From NCBI GenBank assembly GCA_009692285.1, contig SHZO01000002.1, positions 1 to 46,887 on the forward strand: a DNA stretch of 46,887 nucleotides, in the 5' to 3' direction. Below, in pieces: positions 1 through 8,138 of this stretch (positions are counted from its first letter, which is position 1; each line of letters begins with the position of its first letter). The notes beneath the pieces are model-generated. The model had not been told where the DNA came from. It made no database searches and saw only the letters and a program-made list of their open reading frames with translations. A program made the position numbers and the translations under genes. Origin of the DNA: Gammaproteobacteria bacterium (lineage in GTDB: Bacteria > Pseudomonadota > Gammaproteobacteria > Steroidobacterales > Steroidobacteraceae).

Positions 1-1
1 T

Positions 2-250
2 TATGCGCAGGTTTTTGATGCGAGTGGTAGCAAAGTCATCGCAACGGCCTCCACAGTTCAACAGGCTGTGGTGGGTGAGTTGAAGGGCACGGGCAACGTC
101 GAAGCAGCAAAGGCTGTGGGTCACGCAATTGCTGAGCGTGCAAAAGCTGCTGGCGTCACTAAGGTCGCTTTTGACCGCGCTGGTTTTATGTTCCATGGCC
201 GCATCAAAGCGTTGGCTGAGGCTGCGCGTGAAGCGGGTCTCGAGTTCTAG
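2..250 (+). CDS. rplR: 50S ribosomal protein L18, C-terminal part (5' end outside window)
   Basis: This is the C-terminal part of large-subunit protein L18, which binds 5S rRNA together with L5 and L25. The frame is open from base 2. It reads through the typical L18 end: [21 protein letters not shown], then [20 protein letters not shown] and AAREAGLEF. About 82 codons are visible of a usual length near 117, so the start lies before the window. The ORF-track Met at base 68 is internal. rpsE follows after 14 bases with an ordinary spacer, as expected inside the spc operon. Identification is secure. Confidence 0.96.
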   Translation, partial: YAQVFDASGSKVIATASTVQQAVVGELKGTGNVEAAKAVGHAIAERAKAAGVTKVAFDRAGFMFHGRIKALAEAAREAGLEF

Positions 251-264
251 AGCAGGAATTACTT

Positions 265-771
265 ATGGCACGTGTCGAAAGATCGCAATCAACGGACGAG
301 TTTCTCGAGAAACTTGTTGCAGTGAACCGTACGGCAAAAACCGTAAAGGGTGGCCGCCAATTTGGCTTTACTGCATTGACCGTGGTGGGTGATGGCGCTG
401 GCCGCGTTGGTTTTGGTTTCGGTAAAGCCCGCGAAGTTCCATTGGCAATCTCTAAAGCAATGGCTGCAGCTCGCAAAAATATGGTGCATGTTGCTTTGCG
501 CAAAGAAACTTTGCATTACTCAGTTAAAGGTACTCACGGCGCGACTCGTGTTTTGATGCAACCAGCCTCTGATGGTACGGGTGTTATCGCCGGCGGCGGC
601 ATGCGCGCAGTTCTCGAATGTGCAGGTGTACGTAATGTCTTGGCAAAGAGCTACGGCTCGCGTAACCCAATTAATGTGGTGCGCGCAACAGTGAAGGCGC
701 TTGCTTCAGTGCGCTCGCCTAACGAGATTGCAGCCAAGCGCGGCAAGTCACTTGCAGAGATCATGGGCTAA
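265..771 (+). CDS. rpsE: 30S ribosomal protein S5
   Basis: Small-subunit protein S5, which helps control translational accuracy with S4 and S12. The 168 residues match the family length. The N-terminal double-stranded-RNA-binding fold contains [20 protein letters not shown] followed by the [18 protein letters not shown] glycine-rich stretch. The C-terminal domain has [15 protein letters not shown] and the [17 protein letters not shown] signature. The stop codon shares one base with the ATG of rpmD (TAATG), suggesting translational coupling in the spc operon. Confidence 0.98.
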   Translation: MARVERSQSTDEFLEKLVAVNRTAKTVKGGRQFGFTALTVVGDGAGRVGFGFGKAREVPLAISKAMAAARKNMVHVALRKETLHYSVKGTHGATRVLMQPASDGTGVIAGGGMRAVLECAGVRNVLAKSYGSRNPINVVRATVKALASVRSPNEIAAKRGKSLAEIMG

Positions 772-962
772 TGGTCATGACTGCCAAACAAATGAAAATT
801 ACGCTTAAGAAAAGCATCTACGGACAGCTTGCCAATGTTGCTCAGTCAGTTCGAGGCTTGGGTTTGCGCAAGCCTCATCAGACAGTTGTCGTAGTTGATA
901 CGCCTGAGAACCGAGGTCTGATTCGCACAGCGCGTCACTTGCTGGCAGTGGTTGAAAGCTAA
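771..962 (+). CDS. rpmD: 50S ribosomal protein L30
   Basis: Small large-subunit protein L30, about 61 to 63 residues, matching bacterial L30. The recognisable core is ITLKKSIYGQLANVAQSVRGLGLRKPHQTVVVVDTPENRGLI. The ORF-track start at 771 overlaps the rpsE stop by one base. An in-frame ATG two codons later (777) gives MTAKQMKITL, which looks more like the usual N-terminus, so the exact start is uncertain by two codons. It lies between rpsE and rplO as in most proteobacterial spc operons. Confidence 0.94.
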   Translation: MVMTAKQMKITLKKSIYGQLANVAQSVRGLGLRKPHQTVVVVDTPENRGLIRTARHLLAVVES

Positions 963-1000
963 GGGCCTTAAAGGCACCGTAAGAATTTTGGAGAATTTTA

Positions 1001-1435
1001 ATGCGCATTAATACTATTAAACCCTCACCAGGCTCCAAGCGCCTGCGTTTGCGCGTGGGTCGTGGTGCTTCAGCTGGGCAAGGTAAAACTTGTGGTCGCG
1101 GCGTTAAAGGCCAGCGTGCTCGCAAGGGTGGCTACCATAAAGTTGGTTTTGAAGGCGGCCAAATGCCGTTGCAACGCCGGATGCCCAAAGTGGGGTTCCG
1201 GTCGGCTATGAAAGCCTCTCGTGCAGAAGTGCGTTTAGATGAGCTCGCAAAAGTAACAGTCGACCTAATCGATCTAGCCGCTTTGAAAGCCGCAAATATA
1301 GTACCGGCGCATACGGAGGTCGCCAAAGTAGTGTTATCTGGTGAAATTAAAAAAGCTGTGAAACTTAAGGGCTTGGGTGTGACTAAGGGCGCGAAACTTG
1401 CGATTGAAGCCGCTGGCGGCACGATCGAAATTTAG
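1001..1435 (+). CDS. rplO: 50S ribosomal protein L15
   Basis: Large-subunit protein L15, 144 residues, the normal size. The basic, glycine-rich N-terminal extension that threads into 23S rRNA is clear: [22 protein letters not shown], then [17 protein letters not shown] and [17 protein letters not shown]. The C-terminal globular part ends with [23 protein letters not shown] ribosome binding site lies just before the ATG. The gene sits directly upstream of secY, the usual order. Confidence 0.98.
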   Translation: MRINTIKPSPGSKRLRLRVGRGASAGQGKTCGRGVKGQRARKGGYHKVGFEGGQMPLQRRMPKVGFRSAMKASRAEVRLDELAKVTVDLIDLAALKAANIVPAHTEVAKVVLSGEIKKAVKLKGLGVTKGAKLAIEAAGGTIEI

Positions 1436-1460
1436 GATTTAATTAGGACTCTATAAAACA

Positions 1461-2807
1461 ATGGCATCGAGCATCGGAAATCCAGCAAGCACACTCGCAG
1501 ACGCAGGCCGTTTCGGCGAAGTTCGTGCGCGCCTGGTATTCTTATTTGGTGCGCTGATTGTCTACCGAATTGGAACGTTTATTCCTGTACCAGGCATTAA
1601 TCCTGCTGAAGTCGCTCGTTTCTTTGAAGAAAGTCAAGGCACAATTCTAGGTATTGTTAACATGTTCTCCGGCGGTGCTTTAGAGCGTTTATCTATCTTT
1701 GCTATGGGTGTAATGCCCTATATTTCTGCTTCAATTATTGTGCAGATGGTCTCGATGGTACATCCTGCTTGGGAAGAATATCGTAAAGAAGGCGAAGCAG
1801 GTCGTCGCAAGCTCACACAAATCACGCGTTACTTTACAGTGGTGCTGGGTTTGTTCCAATCTTTGGGCGCTTCGGTAGCGTTGCAAAATGGCGGCATGGT
1901 CAATAACCCCGGCTGGTCGTTTCTATTTATAGGTACGATCACCATGACTACTGGAACTATGTTTCTTATGTGGCTTGGCGAGCAAGTCACCGAACGTGGC
2001 ATTGGCAATGGCATTTCTATGATTATTTTGTCTGGGATCGTAGCTGGTTTGCCAAGCGCGATTGGTCGTACTGTCGAGTCTGTGAACACCGGTGAAATGT
2101 CAGGCTTGTTTGCTTTGGTTTTGTTGGCGCTTGTATTGGGCGTAACTGCTTTATGCGTCTATGTAGAGCGTGCTCAACGCCGCATTACTGTTAACTATGC
2201 TAAGCGCCAAGTCGGTCGTCGTGTGATGGCTGGTCAAACCAGTCATTTACCGTTTAAGCTAAATATGGCGGGTGTAATTCCTCCTATTTTTGCATCAAGC
2301 TTGTTGCTCTTTCCCGCGACCATCGCGCAATTTTTTGGCACAGGCGAAGGAAAATTTGCTGAAGTACTGCAAGGGATTGCAGCTTCACTTGGTTACGGGC
2401 AGCCTTTGCATTTAGTGCTTTATACAGCGCTTATTTTATTCTTTTGCTTCTTCTATACTGCGCTCGTTTTTAACGCTCGAGAGACTTCAGATAATCTTAA
2501 AAAATCCGGTGCTTTTATACCTGGTATTCGTCCCGGACAGCAGACTGGCGAATACATCGATAAGGTATTGACTCGGTTGACGCTGTGGGGTGCTGTGTAT
2601 GTCGCAAGCGTTTGCTTGGTACCCGAAATTATGATTTCACAGGGTGGCGTTCCGTTTCAGTTCGGCGGCACCTCTTTATTGATCGTCGTAGTGGTAGCTA
2701 TGGATTTCATGGCTCAGCTGCAGGCGCACATGATGTCCCACCAGTACCCCGGCTTACTGAAGCAGGCAAATCTGATGGGTTACGGACGCGGCGGCGCGCC
2801 GCAGTGA
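1461..2807 (+). CDS. secY: Protein translocase subunit SecY
   Basis: Central channel subunit of the SecYEG protein-export complex in the inner membrane. Its 448 residues match the family, with about ten hydrophobic segments. Diagnostic stretches are the N-terminal [23 protein letters not shown] and [20 protein letters not shown], and the cytoplasmic loop [35 protein letters not shown]. Near the end come [18 protein letters not shown] and the C-terminal [19 protein letters not shown]. An AGGA site precedes the ATG. Last large gene of the spc operon, followed by rpmJ 16 bases later. Confidence 0.99.
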   Translation: MASSIGNPASTLADAGRFGEVRARLVFLFGALIVYRIGTFIPVPGINPAEVARFFEESQGTILGIVNMFSGGALERLSIFAMGVMPYISASIIVQMVSMVHPAWEEYRKEGEAGRRKLTQITRYFTVVLGLFQSLGASVALQNGGMVNNPGWSFLFIGTITMTTGTMFLMWLGEQVTERGIGNGISMIILSGIVAGLPSAIGRTVESVNTGEMSGLFALVLLALVLGVTALCVYVERAQRRITVNYAKRQVGRRVMAGQTSHLPFKLNMAGVIPPIFASSLLLFPATIAQFFGTGEGKFAEVLQGIAASLGYGQPLHLVLYTALILFFCFFYTALVFNARETSDNLKKSGAFIPGIRPGQQTGEYIDKVLTRLTLWGAVYVASVCLVPEIMISQGGVPFQFGGTSLLIVVVVAMDFMAQLQAHMMSHQYPGLLKQANLMGYGRGGAPQ

Positions 2808-2823
2808 GCAAAGGGTATTTGAA

Positions 2824-2937
2824 ATGAAAGTTCGTCCATCCGTTAAGAAAATTTGCAAAGACTGCAAGATTGTACGTCGACGTGGTGTTGTCTACGTTAT
2901 TTGTAAAGAAGTTCGACATAAGCAAAGGCAAGGTTAG
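2824..2937 (+). CDS. rpmJ: 50S ribosomal protein L36
   Basis: This gene is too short for the ORF track. The 37 codons from 2824 to the TAG at 2935-2937 encode [19 protein letters not shown], then [17 protein letters not shown]. This is a typical L36 with a complete zinc ribbon: Cys11, Cys14, Cys27 and His32. It is therefore the zinc-containing form and not the zinc-free paralog. AAAGGG precedes the start. In many proteobacteria infA lies between secY and rpmJ; here only 16 bases separate them. Confidence 0.97.
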   Translation: MKVRPSVKKICKDCKIVRRRGVVYVICKEVRHKQRQG

Positions 2938-2981
2938 TTGGTTGTTATATTTTCAGATAGTTTTTTAAGGTTTTTAAGTAG

Positions 2982-3004
2982 GATGCCGCATTTTTAGCGG
3001 CATC
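2982..3004 (+). promoter_or_regulatory. Perfect stem-loop in the rpsM leader (possible S4 control element)
   Basis: GATGCCGC, a 7-base loop ATTTTTA, then GCGGCATC form a perfect 8-bp stem. It ends immediately before the GAGG ribosome binding site of rpsM (ATG at 3017). The U-run lies in the loop and not after the stem, so it does not look like an intrinsic terminator. In E. coli S4 represses the alpha operon through a structure at this same site in the rpsM leader. That this hairpin does the same is an inference from position. Confidence 0.5.
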
Positions 3005-3016
3005 GAGGCAGTAAAA

Positions 3017-3397
3017 ATGGCACGTATAGCCGGAATAAATATCCCGATGAACAAACATGTTGTTATCGGACTTACGCACATTTACGGTGTAGGACGTAAT
3101 CGTGCCCGCACCGTTTGCGCTGCGGCAGGCGTAGATCCGACAACTAAGGTTAAGGACCTTACGGATCCTGAGGTCACATCGCTACGCACGCAAATTGCGC
3201 GTGGATTAGTAGAAGGTGATTTACGTCGAGAAGTATCGATGAATATTAAACGTCTTATGGATCTCGGAACGTATCGCGGCCTGCGGCATCGCAAAGGGCT
3301 GCCGCTTCGTGGTCAGCGTACGCGTACTAACGCGCGGACGCGAAAAGGCCCGCGCAAGCAGGCAGTGAAGCTCAACGCGCCTCCGGGCAAGGCATAA
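3017..3397 (+). CDS. rpsM: 30S ribosomal protein S13
   Basis: Head protein of the small subunit, contacting the P-site tRNA and the L5 bridge. It has 126 residues. It starts [27 protein letters not shown] with the helix-hairpin-helix core. It carries the signature [46 protein letters not shown] and a basic C-terminal tail that reaches tRNA. First gene of the alpha operon, preceded by the stem-loop at 2982-3004. Confidence 0.98.
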   Translation: MARIAGINIPMNKHVVIGLTHIYGVGRNRARTVCAAAGVDPTTKVKDLTDPEVTSLRTQIARGLVEGDLRREVSMNIKRLMDLGTYRGLRHRKGLPLRGQRTRTNARTRKGPRKQAVKLNAPPGKA

Positions 3398-3418
3398 AGG
3401 TTCAGACGGGCATAGCAC

Positions 3419-3826
3419 ATGGCAGAACAAAAACAGTCAAACGCCTCGGGCGCAAAGAAACCAAAGAAAGCACGCAAAAATGTGCTTGATGGCATTGCGC
3501 ATATCCATGCGTCATTTAACAACACGATCATCACAATCACAGATCGACAAGGCAACGCGTTGTCTTGGGCAACTTCCGGTGGTAGTGGTTTCCGTGGGTC
3601 ACGTAAGTCCACGCCTTTTGCTGCGCAAGTCGCAGCAGAAAAGGCAGGCAACGCTGCGCAGGAGCATGGTCTGCGCAATGTTGAGGTTCGTGTCACGGGC
3701 CCTGGCCCGGGTCGTGAATCTGCAGTTCGTGCCCTGAACAACTGTGGCTTAAAGATCACTAACATCTCCGACGTCACGCCGATTCCGCACAACGGCTGTC
3801 GTCCTCCCAAGAAGCGTCGCGTTTAA
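3419..3826 (+). CDS. rpsK: 30S ribosomal protein S11
   Basis: Platform protein of the small subunit, 135 residues. A Lys-rich N-terminal tail ([17 protein letters not shown]) is followed by the conserved core [22 protein letters not shown] and [21 protein letters not shown]. The C-terminus [22 protein letters not shown], then [15 protein letters not shown] is diagnostic. It lies 21 bases after rpsM and 24 bases before rpsD, the standard alpha-operon order. Confidence 0.98.
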   Translation: MAEQKQSNASGAKKPKKARKNVLDGIAHIHASFNNTIITITDRQGNALSWATSGGSGFRGSRKSTPFAAQVAAEKAGNAAQEHGLRNVEVRVTGPGPGRESAVRALNNCGLKITNISDVTPIPHNGCRPPKKRRV

Positions 3827-3850
3827 AGTGCAGCGCAAGAGGAATATCTG

Positions 3851-4474
3851 ATGGCTCGTTATATTGGTCCAAAGTGTAAACTCGCTCGTCGCGAAGGCAC
3901 TGATCTTTTTCTCAAAAGTGGTATTAAACCGCTAGAGAGCAAATGTAAATTTCAAGTACCCCCTGGTGGCGTAAAAAGTGAGCGTAAGACGCGCTTATCT
4001 GAATACGGTACGCAGCTGCGCGAGAAACAAAAGCTGCGTCGTATGTACGGCGTACTCGAGCGCCAGTTTGCTAATTACTACGAAGAGGCTGCTCGTCGTT
4101 CCGGCGCTACGGGTGAGAACCTTTTAAAGTTGCTTGAATGTCGTCTCGACAATGTCGTTTATCGTATGGGTTTTGCCTGTACACGATCAGAAGCTCGGCA
4201 GCTTGTAAGTCATAAGGGGGTTGAAGTGAATGGAGCGGTTGTTACCATAGCTTCCTACCAAGTGCGTGCAGGAGATTCCGTTTCTATTCGCGAAAAAGCA
4301 CGCAAGCAACTACGGATTCAAAGCGCATTGCAGATTGCTTCGCAGGTCGGTCTGCCCGAGTGGGTTGAAGTAAATGACAAAGAAATGAAAGGTGTTTTTA
4401 AGCAGGTTCCCGCACGGGATGAGATCCTGCCGGATATCAACGAGAACCTTGTCGTCGAGTTGTATTCGAAGTAA
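3851..4474 (+). CDS. rpsD: 30S ribosomal protein S4
   Basis: Primary 16S rRNA-binding protein and, in E. coli, the autogenous repressor of the alpha operon. Its 207 residues match the family. The N-terminal [23 protein letters not shown] lacks the four-cysteine zinc cluster of some S4 paralogs. The S4 RNA-binding domain appears as [34 protein letters not shown]. The family end [11 protein letters not shown] is intact. The gene is followed 19 bases later by rpoA. Confidence 0.98.
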   Translation: MARYIGPKCKLARREGTDLFLKSGIKPLESKCKFQVPPGGVKSERKTRLSEYGTQLREKQKLRRMYGVLERQFANYYEEAARRSGATGENLLKLLECRLDNVVYRMGFACTRSEARQLVSHKGVEVNGAVVTIASYQVRAGDSVSIREKARKQLRIQSALQIASQVGLPEWVEVNDKEMKGVFKQVPARDEILPDINENLVVELYSK

Positions 4475-4493
4475 GAGGAGAGGAATCTAAATT

Positions 4494-5513
4494 ATGGAAA
4501 GATCTATCAACGAATTTCTCAAACCGCGCGTGGTTAAAGTGAGTCCGCTCGCTCCGCGTCAAGCTCGTGTGGTCATTGAACCGTTCGAGCGCGGTTTTGG
4601 CCATACTCTTGGCAACGCCCTACGGCGTGTACTGCTGTCATCTATGCCGGGCGCAGCTATTACGGAAGTAGAAATAGAGGGCGTTCTGCATGAGTACACT
4701 AGTATTGAAGGGGTTCAAGAAGACATTGTCGATATGCTTTTGAATTTGAAACAAGTAGCTATTCGTATGCATAGTCGCACTTCAGCAGAACTGCGTCTTT
4801 CTAAGAAGGGACCGGGACCAGTGACTGCAGGTGACATTCAAACTGATCACGACGTTGAAATCGTGAATCCAGAGTTAGTCATTGCAAATCTAACTAAAGC
4901 CGGCGAACTCACCATGATTATACGGGTTGAGTCTGGTCGTGGTTATAGCCCTGCTGCCAATCGTACGGTCTTTGAAGAAGTTTCGCGTCCTATTGGGCGC
5001 TTGCAACTTGATGCGTCTTTCAGCCCTGTTCGTCGTGTGACCTATTCTGTTGATGCTGCCCGTGTTGAGAAGCGTACCGATCTAGATAAGTTAGTGCTTG
5101 ATATCGAGACTAATGGCACAATCGATGCTGAAGAGGCCATCCGTCGTGCTGGCAGCATCCTTAAAGATCAACTATCCGTATTCGTTGATTTAGAGGGCGA
5201 AGAAGACGGTAGTCACAAGACCGAATCAACCCAGTTTGAGCCGCTTTTGTTGCGCCCCGTTGATGAGCTTGAGCTTACTGTCCGCAGCGCAAATTGCTTG
5301 AAGGCTGAAAATATTCATTACATTGGTGATTTAGTGCAACGGACAGAAGTTGAATTGCTCCGCACTCCAAATTTAGGCAAGAAGTCTCTCACCGAGATTA
5401 AAGAGGTTTTGCAGAGCCATGGGCTCATGCTGGGCATGCGTCTCGATGGCTGGCCGCCCACGGGTCTGCGGCAAGAGGAAGATCGCGGTGTTACCGGTAT
5501 TAGTTTGATGTGA
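4494..5513 (+). CDS. rpoA: DNA-directed RNA polymerase subunit alpha
   Basis: Alpha subunit of RNA polymerase; the dimer scaffolds assembly and its C-terminal domain binds UP elements and activators. It has 339 residues. The N-terminal domain contains [23 protein letters not shown] and [14 protein letters not shown]. The linker is followed by the alpha-CTD, with [27 protein letters not shown] and [24 protein letters not shown], carrying the UP-element-binding residues. A strong ribosome binding site (GAGGAGAGGA) lies upstream. A possible hairpin separates it from rplQ. Confidence 0.99.
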   Translation: MERSINEFLKPRVVKVSPLAPRQARVVIEPFERGFGHTLGNALRRVLLSSMPGAAITEVEIEGVLHEYTSIEGVQEDIVDMLLNLKQVAIRMHSRTSAELRLSKKGPGPVTAGDIQTDHDVEIVNPELVIANLTKAGELTMIIRVESGRGYSPAANRTVFEEVSRPIGRLQLDASFSPVRRVTYSVDAARVEKRTDLDKLVLDIETNGTIDAEEAIRRAGSILKDQLSVFVDLEGEEDGSHKTESTQFEPLLLRPVDELELTVRSANCLKAENIHYIGDLVQRTEVELLRTPNLGKKSLTEIKEVLQSHGLMLGMRLDGWPPTGLRQEEDRGVTGISLM

Positions 5514-5519
5514 TGCCTA

Positions 5520-5540
5520 TGCGCGGCTTTTTGCCACGCA
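5520..5540 (+). promoter_or_regulatory. Imperfect stem-loop between rpoA and rplQ
   Basis: TGCGCGGC, then TTTTT, then GCCACGCA can fold with one C/A mismatch (4 bp, mismatch, 3 bp) and a 5-base loop. No T-run follows directly, so it is not a convincing terminator. It could shield or process the rpoA-rplQ junction. The evidence is base pairing only, done by eye. Confidence 0.3.
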
Positions 5541-5567
5541 GTTTGGTTGATTTATTGAGGTTTTTTT

Positions 5568-6050
5568 ATGCGTCATAAACTTTCTGGCCGACAACTGTCG
5601 CGCAATGCTCCGCACCGTCATGCGTTAATGCGTAATATGAGTGTAGCTTTGCTACGCCATGAAACTATTCGGACTACTTTGCCCAAAGCCAAAGAATTAC
5701 GTCGTGTTGTTGAGCCTCTCATTACTCTAGGCAAAAGCGATAGCGAAGCCCATCGTCGTTTGGCTTTTTCGCGACTGCGCGACAAAGCCATTGTCGATAA
5801 GTTATTTGTAGATCTCGGACCGCGTTTTAAAGTACGTGCTGGTGGTTACACTCGAATTTTACGCATGATGCCACGTGCTGGTGACTCAGCGCCCATGGCT
5901 CTGATGCAGTTAGTGGACCGTGCTGTCACCGAACTGCTCGTAGCTGAAGTGCCTGCTAAGAAGGCGCGCGCTCGCTCTAAGAAAATGGGTGAGGTAAGCG
6001 AAGTTGTGGCATCGAAGAAAGCGACTCGTCGTAAAACTGCAGTAGCTTAA
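5568..6050 (+). CDS. rplQ: 50S ribosomal protein L17 with a basic C-terminal extension
   Basis: Large-subunit protein L17, located near the exit tunnel. The core is standard: [24 protein letters not shown], then [29 protein letters not shown], and the end [32 protein letters not shown]. The usual length is about 127 to 130 residues. This one has 160, with about 30 extra C-terminal residues rich in Lys, Arg and Ala ([21 protein letters not shown]). Last gene of the alpha operon. It converges with pepQ, and I see no clear terminator in the 61 bases between them. Confidence 0.97.
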   Translation: MRHKLSGRQLSRNAPHRHALMRNMSVALLRHETIRTTLPKAKELRRVVEPLITLGKSDSEAHRRLAFSRLRDKAIVDKLFVDLGPRFKVRAGGYTRILRMMPRAGDSAPMALMQLVDRAVTELLVAEVPAKKARARSKKMGEVSEVVASKKATRRKTAVA

Positions 6051-6111
6051 TTAATAAGCTAGCGGTAAGTGAATTTAAAAAGTTTCCTTATATAGTAGTT
6101 TTATAAAAAAA

Positions 6112-7449
6112 TTATTTAGGATGTAGTAGTGCTTGTGCATTACGCGTGAGATTTTCGCAGCCCTGAGCTGTAATCACTAAGTTATCTTCAATACGAATGC
6201 CGCCAAATGGGCTTAAAGAGTCCACACGCTTCCAGTTGATCTTTAAGGCATATGGACCCATGCGTACAGGATCTAATAACGAGTCAATAAAATAAACTCC
6301 TGGCTCCATCGTTACCACAAAATTTGGCTCTAAAACACGCGTAAGGCGAAGTGTATAGTCCAAGGTCGGACGTGGTAGGTGTATGCCGTAAGAGCCTGAC
6401 ATTCTGCCTCCTACATCATGTACCTGTAAGCCTAAGAGATGCCCAATGCCGTGCGGGAAGAACAGACGAGCGATGCCGTTATCTATAGCTTCGGCAGCGC
6501 TGCAATTTACAATATTTGACTCGACCAATAAATTGGCAATATATGCGACTGCAGATTGGTGTATTTCTCGCCAATCTTTACCTGGTTTTGCCTGATCACA
6601 TAAGCGCTGTTGCAATTGATGCATAGCAGCAATTAAAGCGGAAAAATCAGGATCGTTGTATGAGTAAGTTCGGGTGATGTCACTACCATAGCCAGCAAAG
6701 TTAGCGCCGGCATCTATCAATAAAGAGTTTATTTTTATTGGGGCGCAACGTTGTAGCACTTGGTAATGCAGAACCGCCCCTCCTTTGTTAAGGGCAACGA
6801 TAGAGTTGTAAGGCAGTTCTTGTTCGCGCTGGCCGCAGGATGAGGCAAAGGCATTATGAATTTCATATTCGCTGCCACCTGCGCGGAATGCTCGTTCAGC
6901 AGCAGCATGACCTTGTACACCAAGCCAGTTAGCCTCGCGGAGGCAGGCTATTTCATAGGCTGTTTTGCGTGCTCGTGCAAAGTCTAGTTGCCAAAGTAAT
7001 TCTGAGGAGTTGATAGCTGCTAAACCCCAATTGGTAAGTTCGGGAAGGAGGTCTCCGATCCAAGCAGTTCTGGCAAGAGACTTAGGTAGTGCGGCCCGCG
7101 CTTGGGCGCGTGAATGTACCGTCATAATCTTGAATGAGCTCGGCCACCAGGATTCTGGTAATTGAGCAGCTTGATGCCAAAAGTCTGTGGCAACGTAGAA
7201 AATTAAAGTAGGTTGGTTGCCGGGCTCAAAAAAGATGAGTGAGCCGGGAGCATTTAATAAGGGCGCCCAGAGCTTAAAGGGCGGATGTACTTTGTAGGGG
7301 TAGTTTTGGTCGTCCAAGAAGAGTTGCAGCGGTTCACCAGCCTGAATCACTAGGGAATCAAACCCGGTAGCTTCCAAGGCCGCACTTGTACGGCTCGAAA
7401 TCTCAGCTAGATGTAGAGCGAAGAGTGGCGATAAAAGATGATTTTGCAT
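6112..7449 (-). CDS. pepQ: Xaa-Pro dipeptidase (prolidase)
   Basis: Cytoplasmic M24B metallopeptidase that cleaves X-Pro dipeptides; relatives also hydrolyse organophosphate triesters. The 445 residues are close to the 443 of E. coli PepQ, and similarity runs end to end. An N-terminal creatinase-like domain includes FLDDQNYPYKVHPPFKLWAP. The pita-bread domain carries the two-metal ligands in LIDAGANFAGYGSDITRTY (Asp, Asp), FPHGIGHLLGLQVHDVGG (His), TMEPGVYFIDSLL (Glu) and GGIRIEDNLVI (Glu). It stands alone, convergent with rplQ. PepQ of this type is mainly gammaproteobacterial, which supports the taxonomic inference. Confidence 0.93.
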   Translation of the reverse strand: MQNHLLSPLFALHLAEISSRTSAALEATGFDSLVIQAGEPLQLFLDDQNYPYKVHPPFKLWAPLLNAPGSLIFFEPGNQPTLIFYVATDFWHQAAQLPESWWPSSFKIMTVHSRAQARAALPKSLARTAWIGDLLPELTNWGLAAINSSELLWQLDFARARKTAYEIACLREANWLGVQGHAAAERAFRAGGSEYEIHNAFASSCGQREQELPYNSIVALNKGGAVLHYQVLQRCAPIKINSLLIDAGANFAGYGSDITRTYSYNDPDFSALIAAMHQLQQRLCDQAKPGKDWREIHQSAVAYIANLLVESNIVNCSAAEAIDNGIARLFFPHGIGHLLGLQVHDVGGRMSGSYGIHLPRPTLDYTLRLTRVLEPNFVVTMEPGVYFIDSLLDPVRMGPYALKINWKRVDSLSPFGGIRIEDNLVITAQGCENLTRNAQALLHPK

Positions 7450-7729
7450 GCTTTAGTTCTCTTAGAAATGTAGAAAAAGAAGTCCTTTTCTCACATAAAG
7501 TGTCTTTCGCTTGGCATCGACCTATAGGTAAAATAGCTACAAACTCAATTTTACCCTAGATACTCTGGATATCTGTCCATAGAGCAGATTCATAAAGGTC
7601 AATCTGGGGGGTATTCCCAATCAACCCAAAAGCCGATAGAATCTTCAGGTAATCTAACAAGGTTGCCAGACAAACTAGCTAGGTTGTTTGATTTTATCTA
7701 TGTCTATACTTTTTTTGGGGTATCACAAA

Positions 7730-7939
7730 ATGAAGACGAAACTTGCTCTCGCTGCAGTTCTTGCAGCACTTGCTTTGACCGCTTGCGCCAAGCAGCCAGA
7801 AGCTCCTGTGGCTGAAGCTGCTCCTGCTGTTGAAGCTGCTCCTGCTGTTGAAGCTGCCGCTCCGGCTGCTGATGCTGCCGCTCCGGCTGCTGATGCTGCC
7901 GCTCCTGCTGCCGCTCCGGCTGCCGAAGCCGCCAAGTAA
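7730..7939 (+). CDS. Small alanine-rich lipoprotein
   Basis: No family is recognised. The likely start is the ATG at 7730 and not the ORF-track ATG at 7688, because it gives a clean lipoprotein signal: MKTKLALAAVLAALALTAC, with a lipobox LTAC, preceded by GGGG as a possible ribosome binding site. The mature protein would be about 50 residues, almost only Ala, Pro, Glu and Asp, built from the repeats EAAPAV and DAAAPAA. It ends in a single Lys. Such chains are likely extended and acidic, perhaps a spacer or surface peptide; that role is a guess. It has its own strong terminator. Confidence 0.72.
   Translation: MKTKLALAAVLAALALTACAKQPEAPVAEAAPAVEAAPAVEAAAPAADAAAPAADAAAPAAAPAAEAAK
7814..7894 (+). 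repeat. Short tandem repeats inside the Ala-rich lipoprotein gene
   Basis: Two identical 18-base units (GAAGCTGCTCCTGCTGTT at 7814-7831 and 7832-7849) are followed by two identical 21-base units (7853-7873 and 7874-7894, beginning GCTGCCGCTCCGGCTGCTGAT). Both unit lengths are multiples of three, so gain or loss would change the protein length without breaking the frame. Confidence 0.85.
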
Positions 7940-7985
7940 TTCTTGTAAGAGAATAACTTGCTTGGGGGGCGTTAGCCTCCCAATA

Positions 7986-8027
7986 AAAACCCGGTTTAGT
8001 GGCAGCGCCACTTTATCGGGTTTTTTT
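7986..8027 (+). terminator. Rho-independent terminator of the Ala-rich lipoprotein gene
   Basis: An outer stem pairs AAAACCCG (7986-7993) with CGGGTTTT (8017-8024). An inner stem pairs AGTGGC with GCCACT around the loop AGC. A run of seven T follows the CGGG. It lies about 47 bases after the stop codon. The A-run on the left side could let it act on leftward transcripts as well. Confidence 0.85.
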
Positions 8028-8138
8028 ATGGGCTATAAAATTTCCAGTGTTATTTAGAGCATTTACACTGCCAAAGCCTAAAATCTAGTGAAGATATGAT
8101 GTTAGGTTGATCGGCAGGTAAAGGTTGTATTCTAGAAG

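Noticed and set aside
3313-3810. 165-residue minus-strand ORF across rpsM and rpsK
   Set aside because: It is a shadow of two secure ribosomal protein genes.
6051-6111. Terminator between rplQ and pepQ
   Set aside because: The region is A/T-rich with short T-runs, but no GC stem can be drawn.
7694-8011. Minus-strand ORFs rich in Ser/Arg/Gly or Ala opposite the small lipoprotein gene
   Set aside because: They are frame shadows of the Ala/Pro codon repeats on the plus strand, with no start context.
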